Source: CAYMRB01 sp964392615 (lineage in GTDB: Bacteria > Planctomycetota > UBA8108). From it: a stretch of 24,900 bases of DNA. Positions 15,085 through 23,364 of the stretch are shown one piece after another. Position 1 is the first letter of the stretch. Every line of letters starts with the position of its first letter. The stretch lies in contig CAYMRB010000101.1 in assembly GCA_964392615.1 (NCBI GenBank), positions 1 through 24,900 of the forward strand. Direction: 5' to 3'. Both the position numbers and the translations under genes were made by a program. The notes under the pieces were generated by a model. That model searched no databases and was not told the origin of the DNA. It saw nothing but the letters and a program-made list of their open reading frames with translations.

Positions 15085-18000
15085 ATGAAACACTGTCGTG
15101 CCGCGTCTCGCCTCGTCTTGATCGCATCGGTTCTCCTCGGCCCAACTGCCCTCCGGGGCAACGACCCCGCCTTCGTCGCGACGATCCCGACTGCCGCGAC
15201 ACCGTTCGGCGTCGCCGTCAATCCGGTGACGAATCGTGTCTACGTAGCGCACCGAGGCGAGGGCCTGGTCACGGTGATCGATGGCCACACGAACTCCATC
15301 ACCGCGACACTCCCCGTCGGGTCCAACCCCGTCGCAGTGGCGGTCAACTCGGCGACGAACAAGATCTACGTCGCCGACTTCTCGTTCGGGGGCGACGTCT
15401 GGGTCATCGACGGGAGCACCCACGCGGTGTCGCTCGCGGCCAGCGTGGGAGCGGCCCCGCTCGCGATCTCCGTCAACCCGATGACGAACCGCGTCTACCT
15501 GGCCCAGTGGAGCAGCCACACCGTCGCTGTGCTCGACGGAGCGACAAACACTGTCGTCGCCAGCATCTCCGTCGGCAGTCGCCCGTTTCATCTCGCGGTG
15601 AATACGACGACGGACCGCGTCTACGTGTCCAACAACGACGACGATACGGCATCGGTCATCGACGGAGCCACGAACACGGTGCTGGCGACGATCCCGACCG
15701 GCACTGACCCTCGCCACGTCGCCGTCGATTCCGCGCGGAACCGCGCGTATGTCGGCAGCGGATTCGACGGCGCCGTCACTGTCATCGACGGGAATACGCT
15801 CGGTGTCGAGGCGGCCGTCCCCGTCATCCATCCGGAGGGAATGGCGGTCGACCCCGGCACCTCGAGGATCTACGTTGCCAACAATCCGCATTCATCGATC
15901 ACCGTGATCGACGGCCTCACGAACACCGTGATCGGCGCCGCGGCGACGCCGGGGCCGTCCGTCGTCGGCCTGGCGCTGAACATTGTCACGAAGCGGATCT
16001 ACGTCTGTGACTACGACGGTCCCAGCGTGACTGTCCTCGCCGACGAGCCCTCGGCGTCCCCTCGAGTCACCTACGAGTTCTCGGGCACGGCGTCGGTCGT
16101 CGACGCCGGGAACCTCATCGGCGGCTCGGACACGGGAGTGCCGTTCGCGGGCTCGTTCTCGTTCGACCCCGACGCCCCGATTCTCGGGACGCCGAACGAT
16201 CCGATCCTCGGAACCACCGTCGCCACCTACAGGATGTCCCCGCCGCTCGGGCCGAACGAGCTCGCCATCACGATCCGCGGCGTCGACATCGAGGCGGAGC
16301 CGGGCACGCCGCTCGATATCTCGATGCAAGATGGGACGCCGTTCCCCGGCAACCCGAACCCGACGGACTCGTTCCACCTGCGCTCGAGCTACCCGAAGAC
16401 CGAGGGCGTCGCGGTCGTACCACACGCGGTGAGCTCGATCGATCTCGTGTTCCTCGACTCGAGCGGGGTGATCTTCCCGGACGAGAGCGTCCCGACCGCG
16501 TTCGACCTCGCGGACTTCAACCTGGCCCAGATCGTCATCCAGTTCCGCGATCCGAACGCGGCCGGCACCATCCTGTACCAGATCACGGGGAACCTGGACG
16601 CTCTGGCACCGCGAGAGTGTCACGACCCCACGGCTGACCTCTCCACCGCGTCCAACCCGAACGGCGCCTGGAGCTACGGCTACTCCGACACGCTGACCAG
16701 CGGGTTCGTTCCCTACACGAACAACTCGACCCCCGCCGGCTTCGAAGGGCTCGAGTTCTGGTACTGGGAGGGCACCGGCGGCAGCGACGTCGTGCCCGCG
16801 GTCTGGCGGAATCCGACGCCGAACCCGATCGATCCGGCCGGTGGGCCGGAGACCGAGCCGGGCGAGGCGGCCTTCCACCCCGGCCCGAACGGAGAGTACA
16901 GCTGGTATCGCTTCACGGCGCCCGCAGCCGGCGACTACGATGTCTACGCCTCGTTCAGCCTGATGATCACCGGCGGCTGCACCGGCACGACCGACGTGCG
17001 CGTCGTCCGCAGCGGCACCGAGCTCGCCGCACTCACGCTGAACGACGGCACCGAAGTCCCGCAGAGCTTCTCGAGCGTCTTGGCGCTCGCCGTCGGCGAC
17101 ACGCTGGACTTCGGCGTCGGCATGAACGGGGACAACTTCAACTGCGACGCGACCCACATCGACGCCACGATCTGCCTCGTCGACTCGGCACCGAACGACA
17201 CGGATCCGCCGATCGTGGATGTCACCGCGCCGGCTGCCGGCGACGTGATCAGCGCGACGAGCGTGACGCTGTCGGCGGACGTCGCGGACGCGTCGGAGAC
17301 GACCGTGACGTCGACCCCGACCGGCATCCAGGACACGTTGCCCGCCGGCGGCGGCTCGGTGAGCGCCTCGGTGTCACTTGCGACGGAGGGAGCCAACGTG
17401 CTCGTCGTGTCGGCCGTCGACGAGTCCGGCAACGTCGGGGCCGATTCGGTCACAGTCATCCGCGACACGACCGCGCCGAGCGTGACGATCGTCTCGCCGG
17501 CGTCGGGAGCCGTTTTCGGCGTGTCTCCCGCGACGCTGACCGTGGATGTCGGTGACGCCACCGCGACAACCGTGTCGTTCGGAGACAACGACTACCTGCT
17601 GCCGGCCGCGGGCGGCCAGGTGCTCGGCGACGTCGACCTTCTCGAAGGCGTCAACAGCGTCACCGTGACGGTCGTCGATGCTGGCGGCAACTCGACGCAA
17701 ACCGCCGTCGACATCGTCCTCGATCTCGCCGCTCCGATCGTCACGATCGACACGCCGCTCGACGGCGCGTGCTTCGGTCCCGGCGAAGAGACGGTGCCCG
17801 TGACGGCGACGATCGACGATTCGACCGCGACGACAGTCGGCTCGGCACCCTCCGGCGTCTCGGCGTCGCTTCCCGCCGGCGGCGGCATCGCCGTCGGCGC
17901 GGTGGCGCTGGACGAAGGGCTCAACTCGATCACCGTCGAGGCGACGGACGCGGCCGGACGCGTCGGATCGGACGTCGTCTCCGTCACCCTCGACACGACC

Positions 18001-19236
18001 GCGCCGAGCGTGACGCTCACGTCGCCAGCAGACAGTGACGCGGTGAGCGGCGAGATCGACATCGACGCCTTGCCGATCGATATTGCGCCGGGCTCGGGCA
18101 TCGACCGCGTCGAGCTCGAGGTCGATGGCAACCTCTTCGCGACGCTGACCGCCTCACCGTACGGAGCCGTCTTCGACACGAGGACTGTCGCCGACGGCCA
18201 CCACACCCTCACCGCCCGCGCATTCGACGGCAAGGGCAACGCGGCGACGGCCTCGGCGGAGGTGCTCGTCGACAACACGGCGCCGACGGTCGCGTTCACG
18301 AGCCCTCTCGACGGCGAGTTCGTCATGGGTTCGACCGCGCTGGAGGTGACAGCCAACGACGCCGGTTCGGGAATCGTCTCGGTCGAGATCCTCGCGGACG
18401 GCGACGCACCGACGGTCGATCCCTCGGCGACGATCGCGCCGCCGCAGGCCATCACGGTCCTGTCCGGAAGCGAGGACACGACCCTGCGCCCCGACGGCGA
18501 ACTCGGCTTCTCGGCCTTGGCAATCGACGACGCAGGCAACGAGACGCTGGTCGAGATCGTCGTCACGGTCGACAACACGGCACCCGAGAAAACCATCGTC
18601 CGCCCGAGTCGACGACGCGTCCGCGGCACGATCCCGATCGAGGCCGTGGCCGACGACGCCTACCTCGATCGCATCGAAATCCTCGTCGATGGCAACCTGA
18701 TCGGAAGCTCCACGACATCGCCGTTCTCCACGACCTTCGACACGCGGGCGCGAATCGACGGCGAGCTGGAGATCACCGCCGCGGTCCACGACCTCGCCGG
18801 CAACGTCAGCACCTGCTCGATCACCGTCGTAGTCGACAACATCCGGCTGCGCCTGCGGCCGCACGTGCTGGACATCGAGCGCGACGACGATGACGACGAC
18901 GAAGATGATGACGACGACGACTACGCCATCGCCATTCTTCGAGGCGCGAGCGTCGGCTTGCTCATCCCGATCGAGAGTCACGACATCTCGCTGCGCGTAC
19001 CCGGCGGCAGCCCCGCCCCGGCGGTGCAGAACTGGAGCGGCGACGACGCCACTGCCCAGAGCGCCTACGGCACCTCCCTGCGGATCCGCTTCCGACGCCA
19101 GGATCTCGAGAACGCGATCCTCGCCGGCATCGTGGTCGGTGAAATCGGAGCCAGGGCACGACGCGTACCCGTCGAGCTCGTCGTCGACGGTCAGGTGCAG
19201 GCCAAGACGCGCATTCGCATCTGCATCGACGACTGA
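15085..19236 (+). CDS. Large exported protein: YVTN propeller, beta-sandwich modules, six Ig-like repeats, acidic run
   Basis: 1383 residues from the ATG at 15085 (upstream GAGAG). An in-frame GTG at 15022 would spoil the signal peptide MKHCRAASRLVLIASVLLG. Order of parts: seven YVTN/YncE-like propeller units (about 30-320), each with a core like AVNPVTNRVYVA followed by VTVIDG and TNTV; a beta-rich region of unknown type (about 325-510); a module with NPNGAWSYGY, HPGPNGEYSWYRFTAPAAGDYDVYASF and DTLDFGVG (about 515-695), often seen in PEP-CTERM-type exported proteins; six Ig-like repeats (about 703-1253) each opening with a D-T/N-T-AP-type motif; 12 Asp and one Glu in a 13-residue acidic run (1267-1279); and a C-terminal beta domain. 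No membrane anchor or sorting tail is seen, so it is probably secreted or surface-bound, perhaps in adhesion. It is divergent from the sigma-kinase operon, a possible regulator. Confidence 0.87.
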   Translation: MKHCRAASRLVLIASVLLGPTALRGNDPAFVATIPTAATPFGVAVNPVTNRVYVAHRGEGLVTVIDGHTNSITATLPVGSNPVAVAVNSATNKIYVADFSFGGDVWVIDGSTHAVSLAASVGAAPLAISVNPMTNRVYLAQWSSHTVAVLDGATNTVVASISVGSRPFHLAVNTTTDRVYVSNNDDDTASVIDGATNTVLATIPTGTDPRHVAVDSARNRAYVGSGFDGAVTVIDGNTLGVEAAVPVIHPEGMAVDPGTSRIYVANNPHSSITVIDGLTNTVIGAAATPGPSVVGLALNIVTKRIYVCDYDGPSVTVLADEPSASPRVTYEFSGTASVVDAGNLIGGSDTGVPFAGSFSFDPDAPILGTPNDPILGTTVATYRMSPPLGPNELAITIRGVDIEAEPGTPLDISMQDGTPFPGNPNPTDSFHLRSSYPKTEGVAVVPHAVSSIDLVFLDSSGVIFPDESVPTAFDLADFNLAQIVIQFRDPNAAGTILYQITGNLDALAPRECHDPTADLSTASNPNGAWSYGYSDTLTSGFVPYTNNSTPAGFEGLEFWYWEGTGGSDVVPAVWRNPTPNPIDPAGGPETEPGEAAFHPGPNGEYSWYRFTAPAAGDYDVYASFSLMITGGCTGTTDVRVVRSGTELAALTLNDGTEVPQSFSSVLALAVGDTLDFGVGMNGDNFNCDATHIDATICLVDSAPNDTDPPIVDVTAPAAGDVISATSVTLSADVADASETTVTSTPTGIQDTLPAGGGSVSASVSLATEGANVLVVSAVDESGNVGADSVTVIRDTTAPSVTIVSPASGAVFGVSPATLTVDVGDATATTVSFGDNDYLLPAAGGQVLGDVDLLEGVNSVTVTVVDAGGNSTQTAVDIVLDLAAPIVTIDTPLDGACFGPGEETVPVTATIDDSTATTVGSAPSGVSASLPAGGGIAVGAVALDEGLNSITVEATDAAGRVGSDVVSVTLDTTAPSVTLTSPADSDAVSGEIDIDALPIDIAPGSGIDRVELEVDGNLFATLTASPYGAVFDTRTVADGHHTLTARAFDGKGNAATASAEVLVDNTAPTVAFTSPLDGEFVMGSTALEVTANDAGSGIVSVEILADGDAPTVDPSATIAPPQAITVLSGSEDTTLRPDGELGFSALAIDDAGNETLVEIVVTVDNTAPEKTIVRPSRRRVRGTIPIEAVADDAYLDRIEILVDGNLIGSSTTSPFSTTFDTRARIDGELEITAAVHDLAGNVSTCSITVVVDNIRLRLRPHVLDIERDDDDDDEDDDDDDYAIAILRGASVGLLIPIESHDISLRVPGGSPAPAVQNWSGDDATAQSAYGTSLRIRFRRQDLENAILAGIVVGEIGARARRVPVELVVDGQVQAKTRIRICIDD

Positions 19237-19256
19237 CACGAGGTCTCACAGAGAGA

Positions 19257-19303
19257 GCCCGTCGAGGAGCGTCGTCCGAGTCGGACCGCGCGCCTCGACG
19301 GGC
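19257..19303 (+). terminator. Long compound hairpin between the propeller gene and the HEAT gene
   Basis: GCCCGTCGAGG (19257-19267) pairs perfectly with CCTCGACGGGC (19293-19303), an 11-bp stem. The 25-base loop holds a smaller GTCC/GGAC stem. It starts 20 bases after the propeller stop and ends 7 bases before the GGAGGA ribosome site of the next gene, so it could terminate or attenuate transcription, or stabilise an mRNA end between two co-transcribed genes. Confidence 0.6.
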
Positions 19304-19323
19304 CGATACCGGAGGAAACGATC

Positions 19324-19953
19324 ATGAGAAGCATGCTGTCGCTACTCGCGATCATCGCGGCGGCCGCCGTTGGCGTCGTCGCTCTGCGCTCGCTTCCGCG
19401 AGAGCACGGGGCCGAGACGGCGCGCATCGACGTCGCGGCGGTCGACCTCTCCCCGCCTCGAGCAGCGACGGGGAGTCACGCCGAGGCGGCACAGCCCCCC
19501 TCAGTGGCGACGACGCCGGCGGAGGTACGTGAGGTCTACCACTACGCGAGGAACGCCGAGCCGGAGAACATCGCGACTCTGCGGCACCTCGCGCTGCGCT
19601 CCGCGGATCCGCTCGTCGCGGGCAACGCGATCGGCGCCCTGGGACGGCTGGGGGGTATCTCGGACGACGACGAGGTCGTCGCGCTCGCCGAGGACTCGCG
19701 TCCGCGCGTGCGACACGAGGCGGTGCGAGCGCTGGGAGTCGGCGGCGATCGAGAGGTCGTCGGCCGCTTGGTCGAGCTGGCGGACAACGACGACGCGACG
19801 ACGGCCGCGCTCGCGATCGAGGCCCTCGGGCGACTCGGCGGCGAGGCCGCGAAGCGAAAGCTCCGTGGCGTACTCGTCAGCGCAGATGCGAGCGCGCTGG
19901 CGAAGGCGTTCGCGCGACAGGCGCTGCGCACGGCTGAAGGTCGCGACAGCTGA
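19324..19953 (+). CDS. Membrane-anchored or exported HEAT-repeat protein
   Basis: 209 residues. GGAGGA (19311-19316) sits 7 bases before the ATG. An N-terminal hydrophobic segment (about 4-21) is a signal anchor or uncleaved signal peptide. A low-complexity linker follows (about 25-70), then HEAT/PBS-lyase-type repeats (about 80-205), such as PLVAGNAIGALGRLGG, PRVRHEAVRALGVGGDREVV and TTAALAIEALGRLGGEAAKRKL. Such repeats bind other proteins; no catalytic residues are visible. It follows the propeller gene by 87 bases on the same strand and probably shares its transcript through the intervening hairpin, suggesting a related envelope role. Confidence 0.85.
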   Translation: MRSMLSLLAIIAAAAVGVVALRSLPREHGAETARIDVAAVDLSPPRAATGSHAEAAQPPSVATTPAEVREVYHYARNAEPENIATLRHLALRSADPLVAGNAIGALGRLGGISDDDEVVALAEDSRPRVRHEAVRALGVGGDREVVGRLVELADNDDATTAALAIEALGRLGGEAAKRKLRGVLVSADASALAKAFARQALRTAEGRDS

Positions 19954-20019
19954 AGCGTCGACGCCAGCATCTCGGAACGCCCGTCGAGAAACGGCCGTCA
20001 TGGCGCTCGAAGCCCTACT

Positions 20020-20628
20020 TCAACGGCCCCTCAACTCCTTCGCGAACACGCGCTGCAACCACCGCGGAATCACGCGGAGCTTCCAGTGCGGTCCATAGAA
20101 GCGGTCGTTTGCCGCGTCGCGCTGCGCGAAGGCCTGCCAGCCCTTCCTCGTGAACGACTCCTCGAGCTCTGCGTTCGGGTCGCACGGGTGCCAGGCGAGG
20201 CAGCCGATCGGCTTCGCTGTCGTGTGAACGAGGCATCTCGTGCCGTCCAGAAGAGGACAGTCGAACGGTTGGCGCGAGTCGTCGTCGCGGAGATCCGGCA
20301 ATTGCCGCCGCAGCCGAGCGAGGACCTGCGGGAGCGTCCGGCGCAGGTCCGGATCGGCTTGGAAGGCCTTGGCGATCGCGCTCGCCTCGAGCGGCGAGAT
20401 CCGCATCTGATTGAATTGGCGCGTGCAGCAGCGATGCGCCGGCTGACCGCGCTGATAATCACTCTCGTCGAGAAGTCGGTCGAGCTCCTGATAAAGCGGC
20501 GCGCGGATCTTCTCGAGCTCCTCGAGCGCGGCCGCCTCGACGAAACGCCGCCGGCGCGGATCCGGCCGATGCGAGGAATGCCGCGTCGAACGGGCCCCCT
20601 GCCACCTTGTCGGACGTTTTCGGCCCAC
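20020..20628 (-). CDS. YkgJ-type cysteine cluster protein
   Basis: 202 residues from a GTG at 20628, supported by GGGAGG 8 bases upstream; no ATG lies before the conserved part. The cysteine pattern is that of the YkgJ/UPF0153 (CxxCxxCC-type) family: Cys67-Cys68 in HRCCTRQFNQMRISPLEA, Cys124 in FDCPLLDG, Cys132 in TRCLVH, Cys143 in IGCLAWHPCD and Cys149. The family is thought to bind zinc or an iron-sulfur cluster; its role is not settled. The N-terminal 30 residues are Arg-rich. The C-terminal YGPHWKLRVIPRWLQRVF may be a lineage extension. It is divergent from the small membrane protein at 20791. Confidence 0.8.
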   Translation of the reverse strand: MGRKRPTRWQGARSTRHSSHRPDPRRRRFVEAAALEELEKIRAPLYQELDRLLDESDYQRGQPAHRCCTRQFNQMRISPLEASAIAKAFQADPDLRRTLPQVLARLRRQLPDLRDDDSRQPFDCPLLDGTRCLVHTTAKPIGCLAWHPCDPNAELEESFTRKGWQAFAQRDAANDRFYGPHWKLRVIPRWLQRVFAKELRGR

Positions 20629-20732
20629 GCGATCGACCTCCCGGTCAGCGAAAAAACGTCGAGTTCGGGTCGCGGCTCCGTCGAATCACCAAGAACACGG
20701 AGACACGATGCGGTGCGGGACTACGGGCCGCT

Positions 20733-20761
20733 TTGCCGCACTCTCGGCCGCAGACTATACT
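20733..20761 (+). promoter_or_regulatory. Sigma70-like promoter for the small membrane protein gene
   Basis: TTGCCG (20733-20738), 17 bases, TATACT (20756-20761, five of six). The predicted start is about 22 bases before the ATG at 20791, leaving room for the AAGGG ribosome site. This is one of the best housekeeping-type promoters in the window. Confidence 0.6.
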
Positions 20762-20790
20762 TCTCCGTCACGACGAGGCAAAGGGAAACG

Positions 20791-21135
20791 ATGGTCCGAC
20801 TGCTCGATTGGCTCGATGATCACCGCGTCGTCACGATCAGCGTGCTCAACGCGATGGTTCTCGTCACCCTGGCCGTACTGCTCGCCGTCGCCTCGATGGA
20901 GCCGCCGCGAGAAGCCTGGGCCGACGACACGGCGACCGAAGAGCGCACCACGCGTGCCGTCGAAGCCTCGGGTGGCAGGCAGCGACGCGTGATCCCGCGG
21001 TCCAGCCAGGTGGCCCAGCCACCGAGCAGTTCTCAGCACGAGACCGAAGACGCCCCGTCCTACCGCGACTCTGACGACCGCGCGGGCACGACCGCGACCG
21101 AAGGAACGCGCCGTCGGCGCCGCTCCTGGCGGTGA
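20791..21135 (+). CDS. Small single-pass membrane protein of unknown function
   Basis: 114 residues. AAGGG lies about 6 bases before the ATG at 20791. One hydrophobic helix (about 13-35, VVTISVLNAMVLVTLAVLLA) is followed by a charged, Ser/Thr/Glu-rich tail that ends in RRRRRSWR. The frame stays open upstream to about 20086, but that part overlaps the YkgJ gene on the other strand and looks like its shadow. No family recognised. Confidence 0.65.
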   Translation: MVRLLDWLDDHRVVTISVLNAMVLVTLAVLLAVASMEPPREAWADDTATEERTTRAVEASGGRQRRVIPRSSQVAQPPSSSQHETEDAPSYRDSDDRAGTTATEGTRRRRRSWR

Positions 21136-21149
21136 CCGGCTGACCCGGG

Positions 21150-21443
21150 TCAGGAGTCGGCAGCCGACGCCGGCGCGCCCCACGCGACCGGCTCGTAGCC
21201 CTGCTCCCACACGAGCGGGAAACGCATCACCGGTTGCCACGCGATCTCGGCGGCGCCGACGAACCGGAGCTGCCCGGCGAGCGGGTAGCCGTGAACCGGA
21301 TGCTCGAGGTTACGGGTCTTCTCCTGCCGCTGGTCGCCCGCACTGAGCGCGCGATGGTCGTCGTGGGCGTGATCGAAGCCGTCCAGGTACGGCCGGAAAT
21401 CGGCGATCAAGCCGTCCGGTGTCTGGTAGACGTACAGTTCCAT
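21150..21443 (-). CDS. Conserved-looking hypothetical protein, 97 residues
   Basis: ATG at 21443 within a longer open frame; the upstream part is the shadow of the DUF885 gene, while from MELYVYQTPDGLIADFRPYL the composition becomes that of a globular protein (aromatics, balanced charge, few Arg). It contains DGFDHAHDDHRAL and EIAWQPVMRFPLVWEQGYEPVAWG. No family recognised. No good ribosome site is seen before the ATG; it starts 38 bases after the DUF885 stop and is probably translated from the same mRNA. It could be a small accessory protein of that lipoprotein or unrelated. Confidence 0.6.
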   Translation of the reverse strand: MELYVYQTPDGLIADFRPYLDGFDHAHDDHRALSAGDQRQEKTRNLEHPVHGYPLAGQLRFVGAAEIAWQPVMRFPLVWEQGYEPVAWGAPASAADS

Positions 21444-21481
21444 CGCAGCAGCCAGGCTCGTCGTGCGTTCCTCGAGATGCG

Positions 21482-23263
21482 TCAGTCTATCATCATCAGA
21501 TGCGTCCACGCGCGGACCTTCTTCTCGAGCAGATCGAGGGGAATCGCGCCGTCCTCGAGTACCAGGTCGTGGAATGCCCGCAGGTCGAACCGCTCGCCAA
21601 GCGCCTTCTCGGCGTAGGCTCGCAGCTCGCGGATTCGAATCTCGCCCAGCTTGTACCCGAGGGCCTGGCCGGGCCAGACGATGTAGCGGTCGATCTCGGC
21701 CTCGACGTTGACGCGGGTCAACGCGGTGTTCGCGAGCATGTAGTCGATCGCCTGCTGCCGCGTCCAGCCCTTCTGGTGCAGACCGGTGTCGACGACGAGG
21801 CGGCACGCGCGCCACGCCTCGAAGCTCAGCCGCCCGAAATCGGCGTACGGATCCGTGTAGAATCCCATCTCGAGACCGAGGCGCTCCGCGTAGAGCCCCC
21901 ACCCCTCGACGTACCCGTTGAGGTGCATCACACGGGCGCGCAGCCTTGGCATCCCCTCGAACTCCAACTGGAGCGCGAGCTGCAGGTGATGGCCGGGGAC
22001 GGCTTCATGCAGCGCCAGCGCCTCCATCTCGTACTTCGGACGGCTCGACAGAGAGGTCGTGTTGACGAAGAAGAACCCCTGCCGTGAGCCGTCGGCCGCC
22101 GGCGCGTCGTAGTACGCGCTGGTCGCTGCGCCCGCGGCGTACTCGGGAATCGGAATGACGCCATACGGCGCGCGCGGCAGACGACCGAAGAGCTTCGGCA
22201 GCTCCGCATCGGCACGCTTGCAGATGTCGCGAAAACCGACGAGAAGGTCCTCCGCGCGCTCGTAGTAGAACCGCGGATCGACGCGCAGGTGCGCGATGAA
22301 TGCGGTGAGGTCGCCGTCGAAGCCGACCTTGCGCCGAATGGCCTCCATCTCGGACCGGATGCGCGCGACCTCACCGAGACCGATCTCGTGGATGCGGTCG
22401 GGATCGAGATCGGTCGTCGTCTCCTCGCGCACACGCCAGGCGTAGTACTCGGCACCACCGGGAAGCGACGCGACGCCGACCTGCGCGCGCGTCTTCGGCA
22501 GGTACTCGCGGGCGACGAACTCCTCGAGACGCCGCAACGCCGGCAGAACCTCCGCGTGGAGAACTTGCCGTGCCGATGCGGCGAGCCGCTGCGCGTCCGC
22601 ATCGGAGACCGTCTTCGGAAGCGTCGCGAAGAAAGTCCAGAACGGGTGGTCGGTCGGGTCGTCGACGAGCTGACCGCGAATCTGCTCGAGCACCTTCTCG
22701 ACGACCGGCCGCGACTGCGTGCGGCCGCTCGCGATGCCTGCGCGCATCGTCTCGATCGATCCGCTGACGTACGCGGGCACGCGACGCAGACGCGCGATCG
22801 CGACCTCGAAGTCCGGCGCGTTCCGGCGGCGCATCATGTCGAACACGCGCGGCTGCTCGGTGTGGAAGCCGTGCAGCGGATCGAGCTGCCGCAGCACGTG
22901 CTGGCCGCGGCGGTGCGACTCGGCCTCGCCATCGAGCCAGCCGGCGAGAAGCGTGCGGCTAGTGCGCGCGGCGGGCGCATCGATTCCGTCCAGCTGCGCC
23001 TTCAACGCCGCGATCTCCTCGGCATACCGCGCGTGCCCCTGCGGGCTCGGATCGTTCAGGAGCGCGTCGTGGTCGTGGACGCCCTGCCTCGTCGCCGCCT
23101 CGGGATGGTGCTTCAGATAGACGTCGTACGCGCGCTCCCACAGGCCATCGAGCTCCCGCGACTCGGAAGAGGATCCGTCCGGCTCGACGGACACCGTGCA
23201 ACAGGAAACGAGGGACGACAGCGTGACGAGGGCGAATGCGACGAGGAACGCGGCGTTCTTCAT
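21482..23263 (-). CDS. DUF885 family lipoprotein, predicted zinc-type peptidase
   Basis: 593 residues, close to the family norm. MKNAAFLVAFALVTLSSLVSC is a lipoprotein signal with lipobox LVSC, so Cys21 is lipidated and the protein sits in the cell envelope. The body is largely helical. The conserved signatures are ALHEAVPGHHLQ (HE at 419-420, GHH 424-426) and EGWGLYAERLG (453-463), which look like metal-binding and catalytic parts of a peptidase; also PGQALGYKLGEIRI. The family is poorly characterised, and peptidase activity is an inference from the HExxxGH-type motif. GGAA lies 8 bases before the ATG. The 97-residue gene follows in the same direction, 38 bases on. Confidence 0.88.
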   Translation of the reverse strand: MKNAAFLVAFALVTLSSLVSCCTVSVEPDGSSSESRELDGLWERAYDVYLKHHPEAATRQGVHDHDALLNDPSPQGHARYAEEIAALKAQLDGIDAPAARTSRTLLAGWLDGEAESHRRGQHVLRQLDPLHGFHTEQPRVFDMMRRRNAPDFEVAIARLRRVPAYVSGSIETMRAGIASGRTQSRPVVEKVLEQIRGQLVDDPTDHPFWTFFATLPKTVSDADAQRLAASARQVLHAEVLPALRRLEEFVAREYLPKTRAQVGVASLPGGAEYYAWRVREETTTDLDPDRIHEIGLGEVARIRSEMEAIRRKVGFDGDLTAFIAHLRVDPRFYYERAEDLLVGFRDICKRADAELPKLFGRLPRAPYGVIPIPEYAAGAATSAYYDAPAADGSRQGFFFVNTTSLSSRPKYEMEALALHEAVPGHHLQLALQLEFEGMPRLRARVMHLNGYVEGWGLYAERLGLEMGFYTDPYADFGRLSFEAWRACRLVVDTGLHQKGWTRQQAIDYMLANTALTRVNVEAEIDRYIVWPGQALGYKLGEIRIRELRAYAEKALGERFDLRAFHDLVLEDGAIPLDLLEKKVRAWTHLMMID

Positions 23264-23350
23264 CCGGCTTTCCGTTCGGTTCGAGAGTTCGTCTGCGGTT
23301 CCGTTCGAGAGCTCGACGACACCGACTCTGGCGACGTCCGCGATCGGCCG

Positions 23351-23356
23351 TATGAT
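23351..23356 (+). promoter_or_regulatory. -10-like TATGAT just before the SprT-like gene
   Basis: TATGAT (five of six consensus) ends 8 bases before the ATG at 23365, and no Shine-Dalgarno is present. No good -35 is seen. GTATGATAC is palindromic, so the same bases read TATCAT on the other strand toward the DUF885 gene. Confidence 0.4.
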
Positions 23357-23364
23357 ACCAAACC

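Noticed and set aside
20086..20790. Upstream extension of the small membrane protein
   Set aside because: It runs antisense through the YkgJ gene; the ATG at 20791 has its own ribosome site and promoter.
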